A stretch of 64,000 nucleotides of DNA from assembly GCA_019058445.1 (NCBI GenBank), contig JAHPZA010000006.1:372001-436000 (forward strand). Direction: 5' to 3'. Under the pieces are notes generated by a model that saw only the letters and a program-made list of their open reading frames with translations, made no database searches and was not told where the DNA came from. Positions 8,656-17,494 of the stretch are shown one piece after another (within the stretch, counting starts at the first letter, position 1; every line of letters begins with the position of its first letter). The DNA is from Promethearchaeota archaeon. GTDB taxonomy: Archaea > Asgardarchaeota > Lokiarchaeia > Sigyniarchaeales > SOKP01. A program made the position numbers and the translations under genes.

Positions 8656-9081
8656 ATGCCTGAATATAAATATCCCGCATTAACTGCTGATGCAGTTATT
8701 AAATACGAAAAGAATAAGATAGTCCTAATTCGGAGGAAAAATCCCCCTTTTAAGGGAAAGCTGGCTTTGCCTGGAGGATTTGTAGATAATAAAGAAACTC
8801 CAGAGCAAGCATGCATTAGAGAAGCTAAAGAGGAAACCAACTTAGATATAAAAATTATTAAAAAAATTGGTATTTTTTCAGGTCCCGACCGCGATCCAAG
8901 AGGGCTTGTAGTTACAGTCGCATTTTTATGTGAACCCCAAAAGAAGAGCGAAGCACCTAAGGCTCAAGATGATGCTTCCGGATTAGAAATCGTGCCATTT
9001 TCAAAACTTGCTTCTTTAGAGTTTGCTTTTGACCATAAAGATATTTTAAAAAGAGCCGGAATAATCAAAAATATAGATTAG
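8656..9081 (+). CDS. Nudix hydrolase
   Basis: 141 residues, a normal size for a single-domain Nudix enzyme. The Nudix box is complete: G-G-F-V-D-N-K-E at about 38-45, then REAKEETNLDI (REUXEEXGU with Asn at the Gly position). It hydrolyses a nucleoside diphosphate linked to some moiety, using Mg2+ bound by the box glutamates. The N-terminal pattern (YPALTADAVIKYEKNKIVLI, then RRKNPPFKG) and the conserved LPGGFV resemble the ADP-ribose/NADH pyrophosphatase group, so ADP-ribose is a reasonable but unproven substrate. An AAAAGGAG sequence lies shortly upstream of the ATG. It follows the two phosphoesterases in the same direction and may belong to their unit. Confidence 0.92.
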   Translation: MPEYKYPALTADAVIKYEKNKIVLIRRKNPPFKGKLALPGGFVDNKETPEQACIREAKEETNLDIKIIKKIGIFSGPDRDPRGLVVTVAFLCEPQKKSEAPKAQDDASGLEIVPFSKLASLEFAFDHKDILKRAGIIKNID

Positions 9082-9107
9082 TTTAAAATTTTTCAATCAA
9101 AATTGGA

Positions 9108-9908
9108 TTATTCTTTATCAAAATATAATTCAAAACATTTACAGCAAGGTATACCAATATTTATCTCATTATAATAAAAATCATTAAAATTTTCCGATTC
9201 CTCAATAAGATCTAATAATATTTCTTTTAACTTCATCAAGCTAGGGTCTCTACTGTAATAAAATTTTTTGAGGGCGTCATAATGATTTTTTTTTTTGCAG
9301 ATGGGACAAATTGAAAAATATTGCAAAAACTTTTTGAATTCACTGTCTTCTCTTGGAATAAAAATAGAAAAATCTTCTATTTGATAATAGGGTTCAATTT
9401 TCTCAATCAAGATTTTAAAGATAGTCTCTTTTTTCTGTTTGAGATCTTTATCATAAATAGATATGAAAAAAATCCCATCTAAATCAAACTGTTCAATTAA
9501 GTTATAAATTTCTTCATCAGTAACTTCACGTATATTTAAATCATCCTTAGTTCCTACTAGAACAATTGGTATTTTATAATTATTTATTATTCCATTTTTC
9601 CTAACTGTTTTTATCCAGAAGTTCAATTCTTTAAAAGACGCATGATTTGATAAATCAAAACATAAAATAGCACATGATACCCCCCTACAAAATACAGGAA
9701 ATAGAAAACGAAATCTTTCTTTTACATTAGGATCCCAACAGATAAATTGATAGGAATCTCCATTATTTATAATACATTCAATCGGCCGAAATGACACTCC
9801 CAAATTATTGAATTCAAGATTAAAAGATGCCTTTCCATCTAAAAATGAAGTCTTCCCCGAGCCAGCAGCTCCTCCAATTATCATTTTTAGCTTATATGTT
9901 CTAACCAT
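9108..9908 (-). CDS. Atypical Ras-like GTPase with C-terminal cysteine cluster (copy 1)
   Basis: 266 residues. The N-terminal Ras-like fold has a P-loop (GGAAGSGKTS, 12-21) and a specificity motif close to NKxD (GTKDD, 119-123). The G3 motif is aberrant: where Ras has W-D-T-A-G-Q it reads CWDPNVKERF (58-66), so both the DxxG glycine and the catalytic Gln are absent. The SAK motif is degenerate (FISIYD). Residues about 195-266 add CPIC (201-204) and IPCCKC (255-258), spaced as a possible zinc site. The protein therefore probably binds nucleotide but hydrolyses it poorly or by another route. The gene at 10064-10813 is a paralogue with the same layout, reading the same way 155 bases upstream. 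No membrane segment is seen. Confidence 0.82.
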   Translation of the reverse strand: MVRTYKLKMIIGGAAGSGKTSFLDGKASFNLEFNNLGVSFRPIECIINNGDSYQFICWDPNVKERFRFLFPVFCRGVSCAILCFDLSNHASFKELNFWIKTVRKNGIINNYKIPIVLVGTKDDLNIREVTDEEIYNLIEQFDLDGIFFISIYDKDLKQKKETIFKILIEKIEPYYQIEDFSIFIPREDSEFKKFLQYFSICPICKKKNHYDALKKFYYSRDPSLMKLKEILLDLIEESENFNDFYYNEINIGIPCCKCFELYFDKE

Positions 9909-10063
9909 GATATAGAGAATACCCTCAAATACCTGAAAAAAAATTACCTCAAACTTAACATGAAAATACTTATTAAAAAATGTTTTGATGTTTTACTTAA
10001 TCACAATCGATTTTCGGAGTAAAGCATCGATGATTCTTTATAGGATGAAATAATAAGGTTTTT

Positions 10064-10813
10064 TTAATAGTTTACTCCAAAAAGCTGTTCATAACATTTA
10101 CAGCATGGTATTCCAAATTCAATATTACGATGAAACATATCATCGAAATCATTTGACTCATCAATCAAGTATAATAAAGTATCTTTTAATCTTATTGATT
10201 CTTCATTTCTGCTATAAAAAAACTTTTTTAAATAATTAAAGTGTAATTTACGCTTGCACACGGGGCAGATTGAGAAAAAATCGATAAAATTTTTGAAATT
10301 CTCATCATATTCTGGGAGGAATATAGCGAACTCCTTAATAGAAATTTTATCCAATTTTTTTATTAACTTTTTAAAAATTGTTTCACGATTATAATTATCT
10401 TTTGAAGTATAAAATATGCCATCTAACTGGTAAGTTTTAATAATTTTATTTATCTCACGAACAGTTACCTCCCTTTTTAAATCACTTTTAGTGCCAATCA
10501 AGATAATTGGGATTGTTCCGGCTACTTTCCTTATCGTAGTTATCCAATAATGCAATTCCTCAAATGATTTTCTATCAGATACATCAAAACAGAGAAGAGC
10601 TCCTTTTGCGCCTCGACAAAAACTAGGATATAAACATTTGAATTGCTCCATAACTTTAAAATCCCATAATTGGAGGAGGTAAGAATCCTCATCGTTGACG
10701 AGACAGTCGATTAGTTTAAAAGAAACCCCTATATGGAAAAATTCTTCATCATTGAAAGGAAAATAGGTGCCATTTATAAACGTTGTTTTCCCGGCGCCTG
10801 ATGCGCCACCCAT
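10064..10813 (-). CDS. Atypical Ras-like GTPase with C-terminal cysteine cluster (copy 2)
   Basis: 249 residues from the first ATG. Motifs match copy 1: P-loop GGASGAGKTT (2-11), G3 replaced by WDFKVMEQF, GTKSD (107-111), and Cys sites CPVC (183-186) and IPCCKC (235-240). The annotated ATG falls immediately before the P-loop and would delete the first beta strand. The frame stays open upstream to a stop at 10844-10846, and these extra codons (ending IFKII) align with copy 1. The codon aligned with copy 1's initiator Met is ACG at 10841-10843, and there is no ATG, GTG or TTG between. The true product may therefore start at a near-cognate codon, or the start codon may have been lost. The 155-base gap to copy 1 suggests separate promoters. 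Confidence 0.8.
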   Translation of the reverse strand: MGGASGAGKTTFINGTYFPFNDEEFFHIGVSFKLIDCLVNDEDSYLLQLWDFKVMEQFKCLYPSFCRGAKGALLCFDVSDRKSFEELHYWITTIRKVAGTIPIILIGTKSDLKREVTVREINKIIKTYQLDGIFYTSKDNYNRETIFKKLIKKLDKISIKEFAIFLPEYDENFKNFIDFFSICPVCKRKLHFNYLKKFFYSRNEESIRLKDTLLYLIDESNDFDDMFHRNIEFGIPCCKCYEQLFGVNY

Positions 10814-11004
10814 GATTATTTTGAATATACATGACTTAGCCGTTTAAATGCACCATCTAACCTTACCTAATAAATACAATTGATTATAATACTAAAAATT
10901 TTTGATTTAAAAAATATTTGGTAACAAAAAATCATAAATAATAGTCGTTATTTAACAAAATCTAATCAAATATTGTTCAATTATCTTTATAATTATTTTG
11001 GATT

Positions 11005-11385
11005 TTATTTGATTTCATAAAGATTTCCATAGGTATCTTTAATAAATAAATAATAACCATTCCCATCTTTTCGGGGAACCTTTATAGTAGGATATCCCAT
11101 AGATAATGCTTTATTTAAGAATTCATCACGATCTTCCACCACTAAGCACACATGAGTAAAAATATCTTTAGATTTTGAAGTATTATCAGTAATAAAAACC
11201 TCGAAGCTTACTTCATCGTTTTCATATCTAATGATTTTTTGTTCTTTTTTTACGTCAAAGAATTGCTCCATTAAATCCGCAGAAACATTGAATGATCGAG
11301 TTTTTCTTAAGTCTAATAAATTGACGAAAAAATCGTCACTACTTACCTCTGAATTTGAAGCTACAGCAATATGTTCAACTTTCAT
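11005..11385 (-). CDS. VOC (glyoxalase/bleomycin-resistance) family protein
   Basis: 126 residues, the typical size of a single VOC monomer with two beta-alpha-beta3 units. Signature pieces are KVEHIAVAS at the start (first metal-side His), THVCLVVED in the middle (second His) and DTYGNLYEIK at the end (terminal Glu strand). The family includes glyoxalase I, methylmalonyl-CoA epimerase and dioxygenases; the substrate cannot be assigned here. A full metal-ligand set is plausible (His, His, Glu) but was not modelled. The gene stands alone on the minus strand, divergent from the small membrane protein at 11514. Confidence 0.75.
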   Translation of the reverse strand: MKVEHIAVASNSEVSSDDFFVNLLDLRKTRSFNVSADLMEQFFDVKKEQKIIRYENDEVSFEVFITDNTSKSKDIFTHVCLVVEDRDEFLNKALSMGYPTIKVPRKDGNGYYLFIKDTYGNLYEIK

Positions 11386-11513
11386 ATTTTTACCACAAAT
11401 ATTATTTTTTTATATATCAAAATTTAATGTCTTAATTAAATAATAGTCAATATTATTTTAAAAGTAAGAAATAGAATATCAAATTAAATTAAATGAAGTG
11501 AGAATTAAAAATT

Positions 11514-11873
11514 ATGGAAAAAGAAGATAAATTAAGATATATTTCAGGGATTCTATTAATCATTTCTGCCATCACGCATAATGTCCAGTTATTCGTTTAT
11601 GGATTTGCTTGGCATCAAATTACCGCCGCGTTATATGGAGCTAGTTATGCTGTTCTTGGAATTTTACTCCTTAAATTCAAGGACAATAAAATCATACTCT
11701 TAATATGCATAATTATCCCTGCGATTGGTGGTACTCTTGGAGTTCTCAGATTTATAACAATACTTACAGAAGAAAGTGTTGTAAATTATTTTATTATATT
11801 CCATGTTATTGTCGATATTATTGTGGTGCCCAGTTGTATTTACTTATATTTACAACTACGAGAAAAAGAATAA
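11514..11873 (+). CDS. Small four-helix membrane protein, unknown function
   Basis: 119 residues with four hydrophobic segments at about 8-30, 35-53, 60-82 and 90-114 and short charged loops. A charged start (MEKEDKLRY) and a charged end (LREKE) suggest both termini are cytosolic. No family was recognised; the shape resembles small DoxX- or DUF-type membrane proteins. It is divergent from the VOC gene and 130 bases before the aminotransferase, with no clear operon partner. Confidence 0.6.
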   Translation: MEKEDKLRYISGILLIISAITHNVQLFVYGFAWHQITAALYGASYAVLGILLLKFKDNKIILLICIIIPAIGGTLGVLRFITILTEESVVNYFIIFHVIVDIIVVPSCIYLYLQLREKE

Positions 11874-12003
11874 AAGAGTAAATTATTCATTTTTTTTTCA
11901 TCTTGTTTTCTAAAATTTTGGGAAAAATCTCAAAATATTTTTGTTTTAGAAAACTATGTAATATTATCCTTTTAAACAGAAATAATATCTTTAAAGTGAT
12001 TAG

Positions 12004-13194
12004 ATGTCAGATTATTACTCTAAATTAATTGAACTGGAAAAAGCCCATCATACGAAGTTATTTAGTAAACGAGACTTCGTTATTACTAAAGGAAGTGGGG
12101 CTCTTTTATATGATGGAAAGGGGAATGAATATATTGATTGCGTGGCGGGACATGCGGTATTGAATATCGGTCATAGTCATCCTAAATTTATTGCGGCTAT
12201 AAAAAAACAGCTTGAAAATGTCGTTATGGTGCCACCTGGATTTCCCGTAGAAGAAAGAGCTAAATTATTAGAAAACTTGGCAGAAATAACTCCGAAGCCA
12301 CTAACACAGTCATTTTTATGCAATAGTGGTACGGAATCAATTGAAACTGCCTTAAAAGTAATTTTAGCGGTAAATAGAGAGAAATCAAATCCAGAAATCA
12401 TCGCGTTTAAAAGAGATTTTCATGGGAGGACCTTAGGATCATTAGCAATGACCCATAATATGAAATATCGTAAACCATTCTTATCATGGTTATCTCCTAA
12501 TGTGAAATTCGCTTCCCACGGAAATATTCAATCTGTAAGGGAATTAGTAAATGAGAACACTGTTGCCATATTTTGTGAACTCATTCAAGGAGAAGGAGGT
12601 ATTCATTTAGTTCCTGATGATTTTCCAAAAGCCTTAAGAGAATTATGCGATGAAAAGGATCTGATTTTAGTAATAGATGAAGTTCAAACTGGATTTGGAA
12701 GAACAGGAAAGATGTTTTCCTTCGAACATTATAATATCATTCCAGATATCATTTGCGTAGCAAAGGCGATAGCTGGGGGATTACCTATGGGAGCCACGAT
12801 TGCTTCAGAAGATTTATATAATAAATTTCAAGAAGGTGAACACGGGACTACTTTTGGAGGGAATCCTATAGTATGCGCTGCGGCAAATGCGGTTATTGAC
12901 ATAATTAAAGAAGAACGATTAATAGATAATTCAGCATTACAAGGGGAAAAGATATTAAAAGATTTAAATACTCTGGCTGAAGAAAGTAACCTCATTAGAA
13001 CTGTAAGAGGAAAGGGCTTAATGATAGGGGTAGAATATAAGAAAAAAGTCAAAGAATTGATTAAAAAGGCTGAAGAAATGTATGTTCTAGTATTGAATGC
13101 TGGTTTAACAGTGATACGACTTCTTCCTCCGTTGGTTATAAATGACAGTCAAGTGGCAAAAGTTTTAGATGTTATGCATAAGATCTCGGAATAA
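12004..13194 (+). CDS. Class III pyridoxal-phosphate aminotransferase (ArgD/LysJ/GABA-T-like)
   Basis: 396 residues, the usual length of acetylornithine/LysW-lysine aminotransferases. Class III hallmarks are present: the Gly-rich N-terminal substrate loop (AVLNIGHSHP), CNSGTESIETALK (phosphate-binding turn), DFHGRTLGSLAMTHN, DEVQTGFGRTGKMF (the Asp that holds PLP nitrogen) and CVAKAIAGGLPMGA with the Schiff-base Lys, followed by HGTTFGGNPIVCAA. It transfers an amino group from an omega-amine donor to 2-oxoglutarate. Whether the substrate is acetylornithine, LysW-bound lysine/ornithine or 4-aminobutyrate cannot be decided, because no other arginine or lysine biosynthesis gene is near. A GATTAGATG context precedes the ATG. 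It is probably a single-gene unit. Confidence 0.9.
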   Translation: MSDYYSKLIELEKAHHTKLFSKRDFVITKGSGALLYDGKGNEYIDCVAGHAVLNIGHSHPKFIAAIKKQLENVVMVPPGFPVEERAKLLENLAEITPKPLTQSFLCNSGTESIETALKVILAVNREKSNPEIIAFKRDFHGRTLGSLAMTHNMKYRKPFLSWLSPNVKFASHGNIQSVRELVNENTVAIFCELIQGEGGIHLVPDDFPKALRELCDEKDLILVIDEVQTGFGRTGKMFSFEHYNIIPDIICVAKAIAGGLPMGATIASEDLYNKFQEGEHGTTFGGNPIVCAAANAVIDIIKEERLIDNSALQGEKILKDLNTLAEESNLIRTVRGKGLMIGVEYKKKVKELIKKAEEMYVLVLNAGLTVIRLLPPLVINDSQVAKVLDVMHKISE

Positions 13195-13316
13195 CTATGA
13201 ATTAGGCTTAAGCAATATTTAAATTATTAACTCTTTTATTGAAAATTTAAAACCAACCATAACCTATTATTTAATTATTAAAAGAAAAAATGATCCAATT
13301 TTAGCGGTTAACTCTA

Positions 13317-14186
13317 ATGACAAATGTTACTGAAAAAGAATTTGTAGAGAAGTTATTAAACACTATCCGTAAACTCACATCTATAGCAAATAATCAGGGA
13401 GCCAGATTTAGAACTAAATGGAACGAGTATTTAAAAGATATCAATGATAATCCACATTCAGTCCGCCAAATAAAGCTAGATAAAGAAAAATTCATTGATG
13501 ACATTAATTATCGAATACAAATATTAAAAGAAATAGAGAATGCTTTTGCAGATGGATATCATAGTATAAAAAATTTATTGGAAACATTGTATAATTCATA
13601 TTTTAACAACTCTGAGTTATTTAATAAAGATTTTTCCAAAGCAGACCAACTTATGTTAAAATACTATGTTGCAAGAGAAATCTTGGGCAATTTAGTTCAA
13701 TATAATCAAATGGATCATGAAACTGTTCCCCTTAAATACAATGTGATAGCCAGAAATTATTTATTAATTAAACTTAAAGGCCAGAATGATTCAGAAATTC
13801 TTGAAAATCTGAAAAAATTGAAAATTGACATTAATATGACTCAATTACATGAGATTATGGATGAAATTATAGCTGATGGGATTATAACCAAATCACAAAA
13901 AGGCGACCATTTATTCTACGAATTAAAACAAGAATTACAATTATCAGATAAAGGTATAGAAACTTTTAATAGAAATTTACGTTCCCTAGTTGATTGGCCC
14001 ACTCAATTTTGGAGGAGTTTTTATAATATAAGAGAATTAAATGTTACGGTTGAAGATAATATTCCTAACCAAGATTTCTTGCATAAAGTCTTAAGTAGGA
14101 CAGCCACTCAGGGTTTTCCTGCAGCAGATTATGTTATTAAAAACTTAATAAAATATTATGAGGAAATTAAGAAAGATTTAAACTAA
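13317..14186 (+). CDS. Hypothetical helical protein with a possible winged-helix segment
   Basis: 289 residues, almost entirely alpha-helical and rich in Lys, Asn and Glu. Residues about 140-220 (YNVIARNYLLIKLKGQND, then TQLHEIMDEIIADGIITKS and YELKQELQLSDKGIETF) have the rhythm of a winged-helix domain of the kind that reads a gene-specific signal in archaeal regulators. No Cys cluster, membrane segment or enzymatic motif is visible. It ends four bases inside the 3' end of the convergent dtdA gene, so the two transcripts overlap tail to tail. I do not recognise a family; similar proteins occur as lineage-specific genes in Asgard genomes, which is an expectation, not a search result. Confidence 0.55.
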   Translation: MTNVTEKEFVEKLLNTIRKLTSIANNQGARFRTKWNEYLKDINDNPHSVRQIKLDKEKFIDDINYRIQILKEIENAFADGYHSIKNLLETLYNSYFNNSELFNKDFSKADQLMLKYYVAREILGNLVQYNQMDHETVPLKYNVIARNYLLIKLKGQNDSEILENLKKLKIDINMTQLHEIMDEIIADGIITKSQKGDHLFYELKQELQLSDKGIETFNRNLRSLVDWPTQFWRSFYNIRELNVTVEDNIPNQDFLHKVLSRTATQGFPAADYVIKNLIKYYEEIKKDLN

Positions 14187-15061
14187 AGTTCTTTTGTTTT
14201 TTTAATGGGAATATCAAATTCTTCTAATATTGGGATAAGATGCGCCTTGTCAGCAGAATTCGTCCCTTTCCAATCTATTACAAAATACTCTACTTCTTCC
14301 AAATTCTTAGTAATCATTTGCTCAACCATTTCATACGTTAAGGTTTGGATAAAATACTTAGGGCAAATATAAGAGAAAGCTACATTCTTGTTTATTAATG
14401 ACTTTCTGAACTGAGGCCCATAATGCGTACCTCCAAATCCGATACAAATCCTTTGGGATTTTTCTTCCTGAAATTGTAGATATTTAATTATTGTATTAAT
14501 TATGGACTTGGCTACTATTTGACCACCTTCATCGATAATCCATTCTTCCTCACTACTCCCTAACTCCATAAACACTAAAGGTTTTTTTAACAGAGTTGGA
14601 CCGTGGTGGGTTACTTCAATATCAAATGAAAATTCCGCGAGTTGTGAAGATTTTTCCTGCTCAATTAATGATAAAAAGCCTGCTTTTAATAATAATGCGC
14701 TTGCGTAAGAAAGTTCTCGGGGATTTCCTCCAAAATCTGCTTTATCTGTCCAATTTCCCGTTGTATGGATTAAAAATGCTGGCCGAGCAGCTTCTGATCT
14801 ATGACGACTCGCAAAAATAAGTAAATCCGGATTGATATCCGTCTCACTTAATCTCAAATCATTTAAATATATCAATGGATCATCTGTTAAACCCAAATAT
14901 ACTTGAACATTTTCTAAAGGAATGCCATTTTGAGCATTAGACTCTAACTGAAAAAGAGGTTTTTCATGCCATTTTGATTTAATTTCCTTAAATTGAAATA
15001 AATGTAAAAATTTATCTCGGATATTCATGGAAGCTTTATCTTCAGTGGAAGTTATAATCAA
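14183..15061 (-). CDS. dtdA: D-aminoacyl-tRNA deacylase, archaeal/plant type (DTD2)
   Basis: 292 residues, close to the archaeal DtdA/GEK1 family length. It removes D-amino acids from mischarged tRNA. Diagnostic pieces are ITSTEDKASMNI at the start, EVTHHGPTLLKKPLVF in the middle and CIGFGGTHYGPQF near residue 215, which holds the conserved zinc-side G-G-T-H-Y; the tail has FVIDWKGTNSADKAHLI. Bacteria and most eukaryotes use the unrelated Dtd1, so the gene supports an archaeal origin. It overlaps the 3' end of the convergent hypothetical gene at 13317 by four bases. It is transcribed alone; the 516 bases upstream hold its promoter. Confidence 0.93.
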   Translation of the reverse strand: MIITSTEDKASMNIRDKFLHLFQFKEIKSKWHEKPLFQLESNAQNGIPLENVQVYLGLTDDPLIYLNDLRLSETDINPDLLIFASRHRSEAARPAFLIHTTGNWTDKADFGGNPRELSYASALLLKAGFLSLIEQEKSSQLAEFSFDIEVTHHGPTLLKKPLVFMELGSSEEEWIIDEGGQIVAKSIINTIIKYLQFQEEKSQRICIGFGGTHYGPQFRKSLINKNVAFSYICPKYFIQTLTYEMVEQMITKNLEEVEYFVIDWKGTNSADKAHLIPILEEFDIPIKKTKEL

Positions 15062-15577
15062 AAATTGCGGTATTTATTATTCACCTAGTAATATTCTATT
15101 TTTTTGAACAAATTTGATTAAATCTAAATATAAGTCACAAAATCATTAAAATTCTAAATGGATTTTCATTTTCAAAATTTTATCGACAAAAATGAAGACA
15201 ATTAAATAAACAAATTTCTTTTCTTATTACGAAATTCAAATGGTTAAATAGGTGTTCTTGAAATTAAAGAAAAAAAGGATAAACATGAAATGTTTTTGAG
15301 CTTTATTGCACCATTTACTCATGGTTGAAAAGCTGTATTTTTTCAAACAATGGCAGAAAAAAAAGAAATTTCCTCAATAAAAAATGATTATGAAGTTAAG
15401 CATAAAAGAAAAGATAAAAAGAAAGAAAAGCTGATACCAATTCCGATGTGATATATCATCATCAAATCATAAATACAATTCAAATTTTTAGCTTAATTTT
15501 ATATCAAACATAACAAAAAAATTAAAAAGAATCAGATAGATTTAAGGTTATATACAACACCTATATAATATAATTCA
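15062..15577. other. Intergenic region upstream of dtdA
   Basis: 516 AT-rich bases between divergent genes. No long frame is present. One tiny frame at 15350-15451 (ATG to TGA, 33 residues) is very Lys-rich and starts MAEKKEISS; similar small basic peptides exist in archaea, but chance is equally likely. No tRNA, CRISPR-like repeat or strong hairpin was seen. The promoters of dtdA and of the membrane gene at 15578 should lie at its two ends. Confidence 0.4.
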
Positions 15578-16543
15578 ATGGAACTTAGTCTAATCATAAT
15601 CATACTACTTGCTCTAATTTTTAGTTTTTTATTTTTTATTGAAGATTTTATCCCTGGGATTCGGTTTAAATTAAATAAATCTTTTATTGCTGGAATCTCA
15701 ATAGCCTACTTCTTTCTCATCCTTTTACCCGAGATAGCTGAAGGATTGCCCGAATTTCCATTTGATCTCAAAATTTTTGAGTATTTATTTATATTAATCG
15801 GTTTTATTTTTATACATGTATCAGAAAAATTGATTCTGCAGAAGGTGGAATCAAAATCTCAAAAAAGAGTACGCAAATTAATAAAAATGGAACAAAATTT
15901 AGAACTGGTAGGGGAAAATATAGAAAATATCTTAAATAAGGAATTAAAACAAGAAAAATTAGATGAAGATGCTCTTAAAGCTCTCGGAGAGACAATAACA
16001 GAATTAAAAGATCAAGAAGAGGAAATAAAAATAGAAATAGAGCAAAAAAAAAAGAAAATACAAATGAAAATTGAAAGAGATTTAAAAGAGATACGTTTTT
16101 TTACTGATTATATCTATCATTTTATCGTAGGGATTATCCTGATTGCTCTTTTAATCATAGATTTATTATCAGGTATACTGTTTTTTATTTTTGCTTTTTT
16201 CAGACTTATTATTACCAGAAGTTCAGAATTTAGTAAAGAAATATTTTCCGATTTAGGTATTGAGATAAAGTACGAGGAATCAGGTACTATACGTTTTGTT
16301 CTAGCTTCATCCGTACTTGTAGGGGTGATAATTGGTACATTATTCGAACTTTTTTTCCCAGTTAATATCGAATTAATATATATTTTATATTCTTTTATTT
16401 CCGGGGTTATACTTTATACAATCGTAAGAGAAGTAATCCCAGAAAAAGAAAAAGGAAATCCCATTTATTTCTTAATTGGAGTAGTTGGATTTACCGTGAT
16501 TATCTTTATTATCCGGATTTTTACTACTTTAATTACCATATAA
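15578..16543 (+). CDS. ZIP-like polytopic membrane protein with a central coiled coil
   Basis: 321 residues. Hydrophobic segments lie at about 4-22, 33-52, 65-82, 180-215, 238-262, 263-283 and 290-318. A charged coiled coil of about 85 residues (95-180, EQNLELVGENIENIL then EEEIKIEIEQKKKKIQ) is inserted between the third and fourth. Two segments resemble ZIP metal transporters: IAGISIAYFFLILLPEI matches the G-x-x-[IL]-x-x-x-[FL]-x-x-L-P-E helix, and FISGVILYTIVREVIPE matches the G-x-x-[LF]-Y-x-x-[LIV]-x-[DE]-x-x-P-E helix. The two metal-binding helices of ZIP proteins (H-N-x-x-D-G and H-E-x-P-H-E) have no counterpart. It may be a ZIP-fold protein without transport chemistry, or a transporter with other ligands. 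The longin-like gene follows 143 bases downstream. Confidence 0.55.
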   Translation: MELSLIIIILLALIFSFLFFIEDFIPGIRFKLNKSFIAGISIAYFFLILLPEIAEGLPEFPFDLKIFEYLFILIGFIFIHVSEKLILQKVESKSQKRVRKLIKMEQNLELVGENIENILNKELKQEKLDEDALKALGETITELKDQEEEIKIEIEQKKKKIQMKIERDLKEIRFFTDYIYHFIVGIILIALLIIDLLSGILFFIFAFFRLIITRSSEFSKEIFSDLGIEIKYEESGTIRFVLASSVLVGVIIGTLFELFFPVNIELIYILYSFISGVILYTIVREVIPEKEKGNPIYFLIGVVGFTVIIFIIRIFTTLITI

Positions 16544-16686
16544 GGAAGAAAATAAAATGAATATTTTTATAATTCTCAACAGTGAAATAATATTGTTGAT
16601 TAAAAATAATTTTTCTAATATTAAATGCGTTTATGATGTCTCATTATAATTTGCTTGTCAACTAGTTCAAATGGGGTTATAACACT

Positions 16687-17115
16687 ATGGTTAAAGTGAT
16701 ACAAGATCTTTGGATTTTAACTGATGGGGGTATTGTACTTTTTAACAGAGTTTATGACCCAAAAGTTTGTGCTCAACTCTTTGGAGCATTAATGACAGCA
16801 TTAGATTCGTATTCTAAAGAAGTTGGAATCGGACCAGGAGGGATAGATAGTTTTGAAATACAAAATATACGTTTTACCATTACCAGAAGTGGAAATCTTC
16901 TTTTTATTGCAAATTCTTCAAAAAAATTTAAACAAAAAAAAATTTTAAATGAATTAAATATAATCTCTGAACGATTTTTCAACAAATACTCTGAAATTCT
17001 TGATAATTTTGATAATTGGAATATGGAAATCAGTGTTTTCTCGGACTTTGAAGAATACATCAAGGATCAATTAGAGAATCCCGTAAAACAATTCTGGACA
17101 GGGATGGCAAGGTAA
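16687..17115 (+). CDS. Longin-like domain protein (paralogue A)
   Basis: 142 residues, one globular alpha/beta domain. It starts with a short strand (QDLWILTDGGIVLFNRVYDP), then a helix with QLFGALMTALDSYSKEVG, strands with F-x-I-x-x-x-x-F-x-I, a Lys-rich turn (SKKFKQKK), a long helix, and an acidic end (SDFEEYIKDQLENPVKQFW). The order strand-turn-strand-helix-three strands-helix is the longin/roadblock layout used by proteins that pair with small GTPases. Two more copies lie at 46945-47352 and 48372-48779 and share the W-I-L-x-x-x-G-x-V-L-F and Q-L-F-G-A-L-M motifs, so this is a real family. It lies behind the ZIP-like membrane protein. The assignment to longin is by fold pattern, not by a search. 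Confidence 0.7.
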   Translation: MVKVIQDLWILTDGGIVLFNRVYDPKVCAQLFGALMTALDSYSKEVGIGPGGIDSFEIQNIRFTITRSGNLLFIANSSKKFKQKKILNELNIISERFFNKYSEILDNFDNWNMEISVFSDFEEYIKDQLENPVKQFWTGMAR

Positions 17116-17494
17116 TAATATCATAATAAAGGATTGAAAAAATAAGAAATAAATAAAAAAAAGAATTTCAATTTTTTTTTGAATTGAATAATTAATTTGT
17201 TGAGACAGTTTTAAAATTTGGAATAAATTAAATACTCAATTTTTTTCGGTTTGCTTCTATATGGTCCAGCATTAGAGAAAAGTATACTTTATTAGATGTA
17301 TAGACATATATCATAGGATTAAAAAAAATTAGTTAATAAAGGATTTAATATTAAACATGAATTAAAATAAATTAAAAATTTCATATAGTCAGTCATTTTT
17401 TATTTTCAATTAAATAGTTTATCTTATATAAGTAATTTATGTAAGAATTAACACTTACAATCTAACCCATCCCATTTTAAAGCTTATACTTGAA
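17116..17494. other. Intergenic region before the accessory block
   Basis: 379 bases, extremely AT-rich, without a frame worth annotating. A 7-base inverted repeat, TTCAATT (17167-17173) and AATTGAA (17182-17188), flanks a T-run about 50 bases behind the longin gene and may be its terminator. Nothing else stands out. The region marks the left border of the accessory genes. Confidence 0.4.

Noticed and set aside
15350-15451. 33-residue Lys-rich frame upstream of the ZIP-like gene
   Set aside because: Listed only within the intergenic entry; AT-rich DNA often yields such Lys-rich frames and no other support was found.
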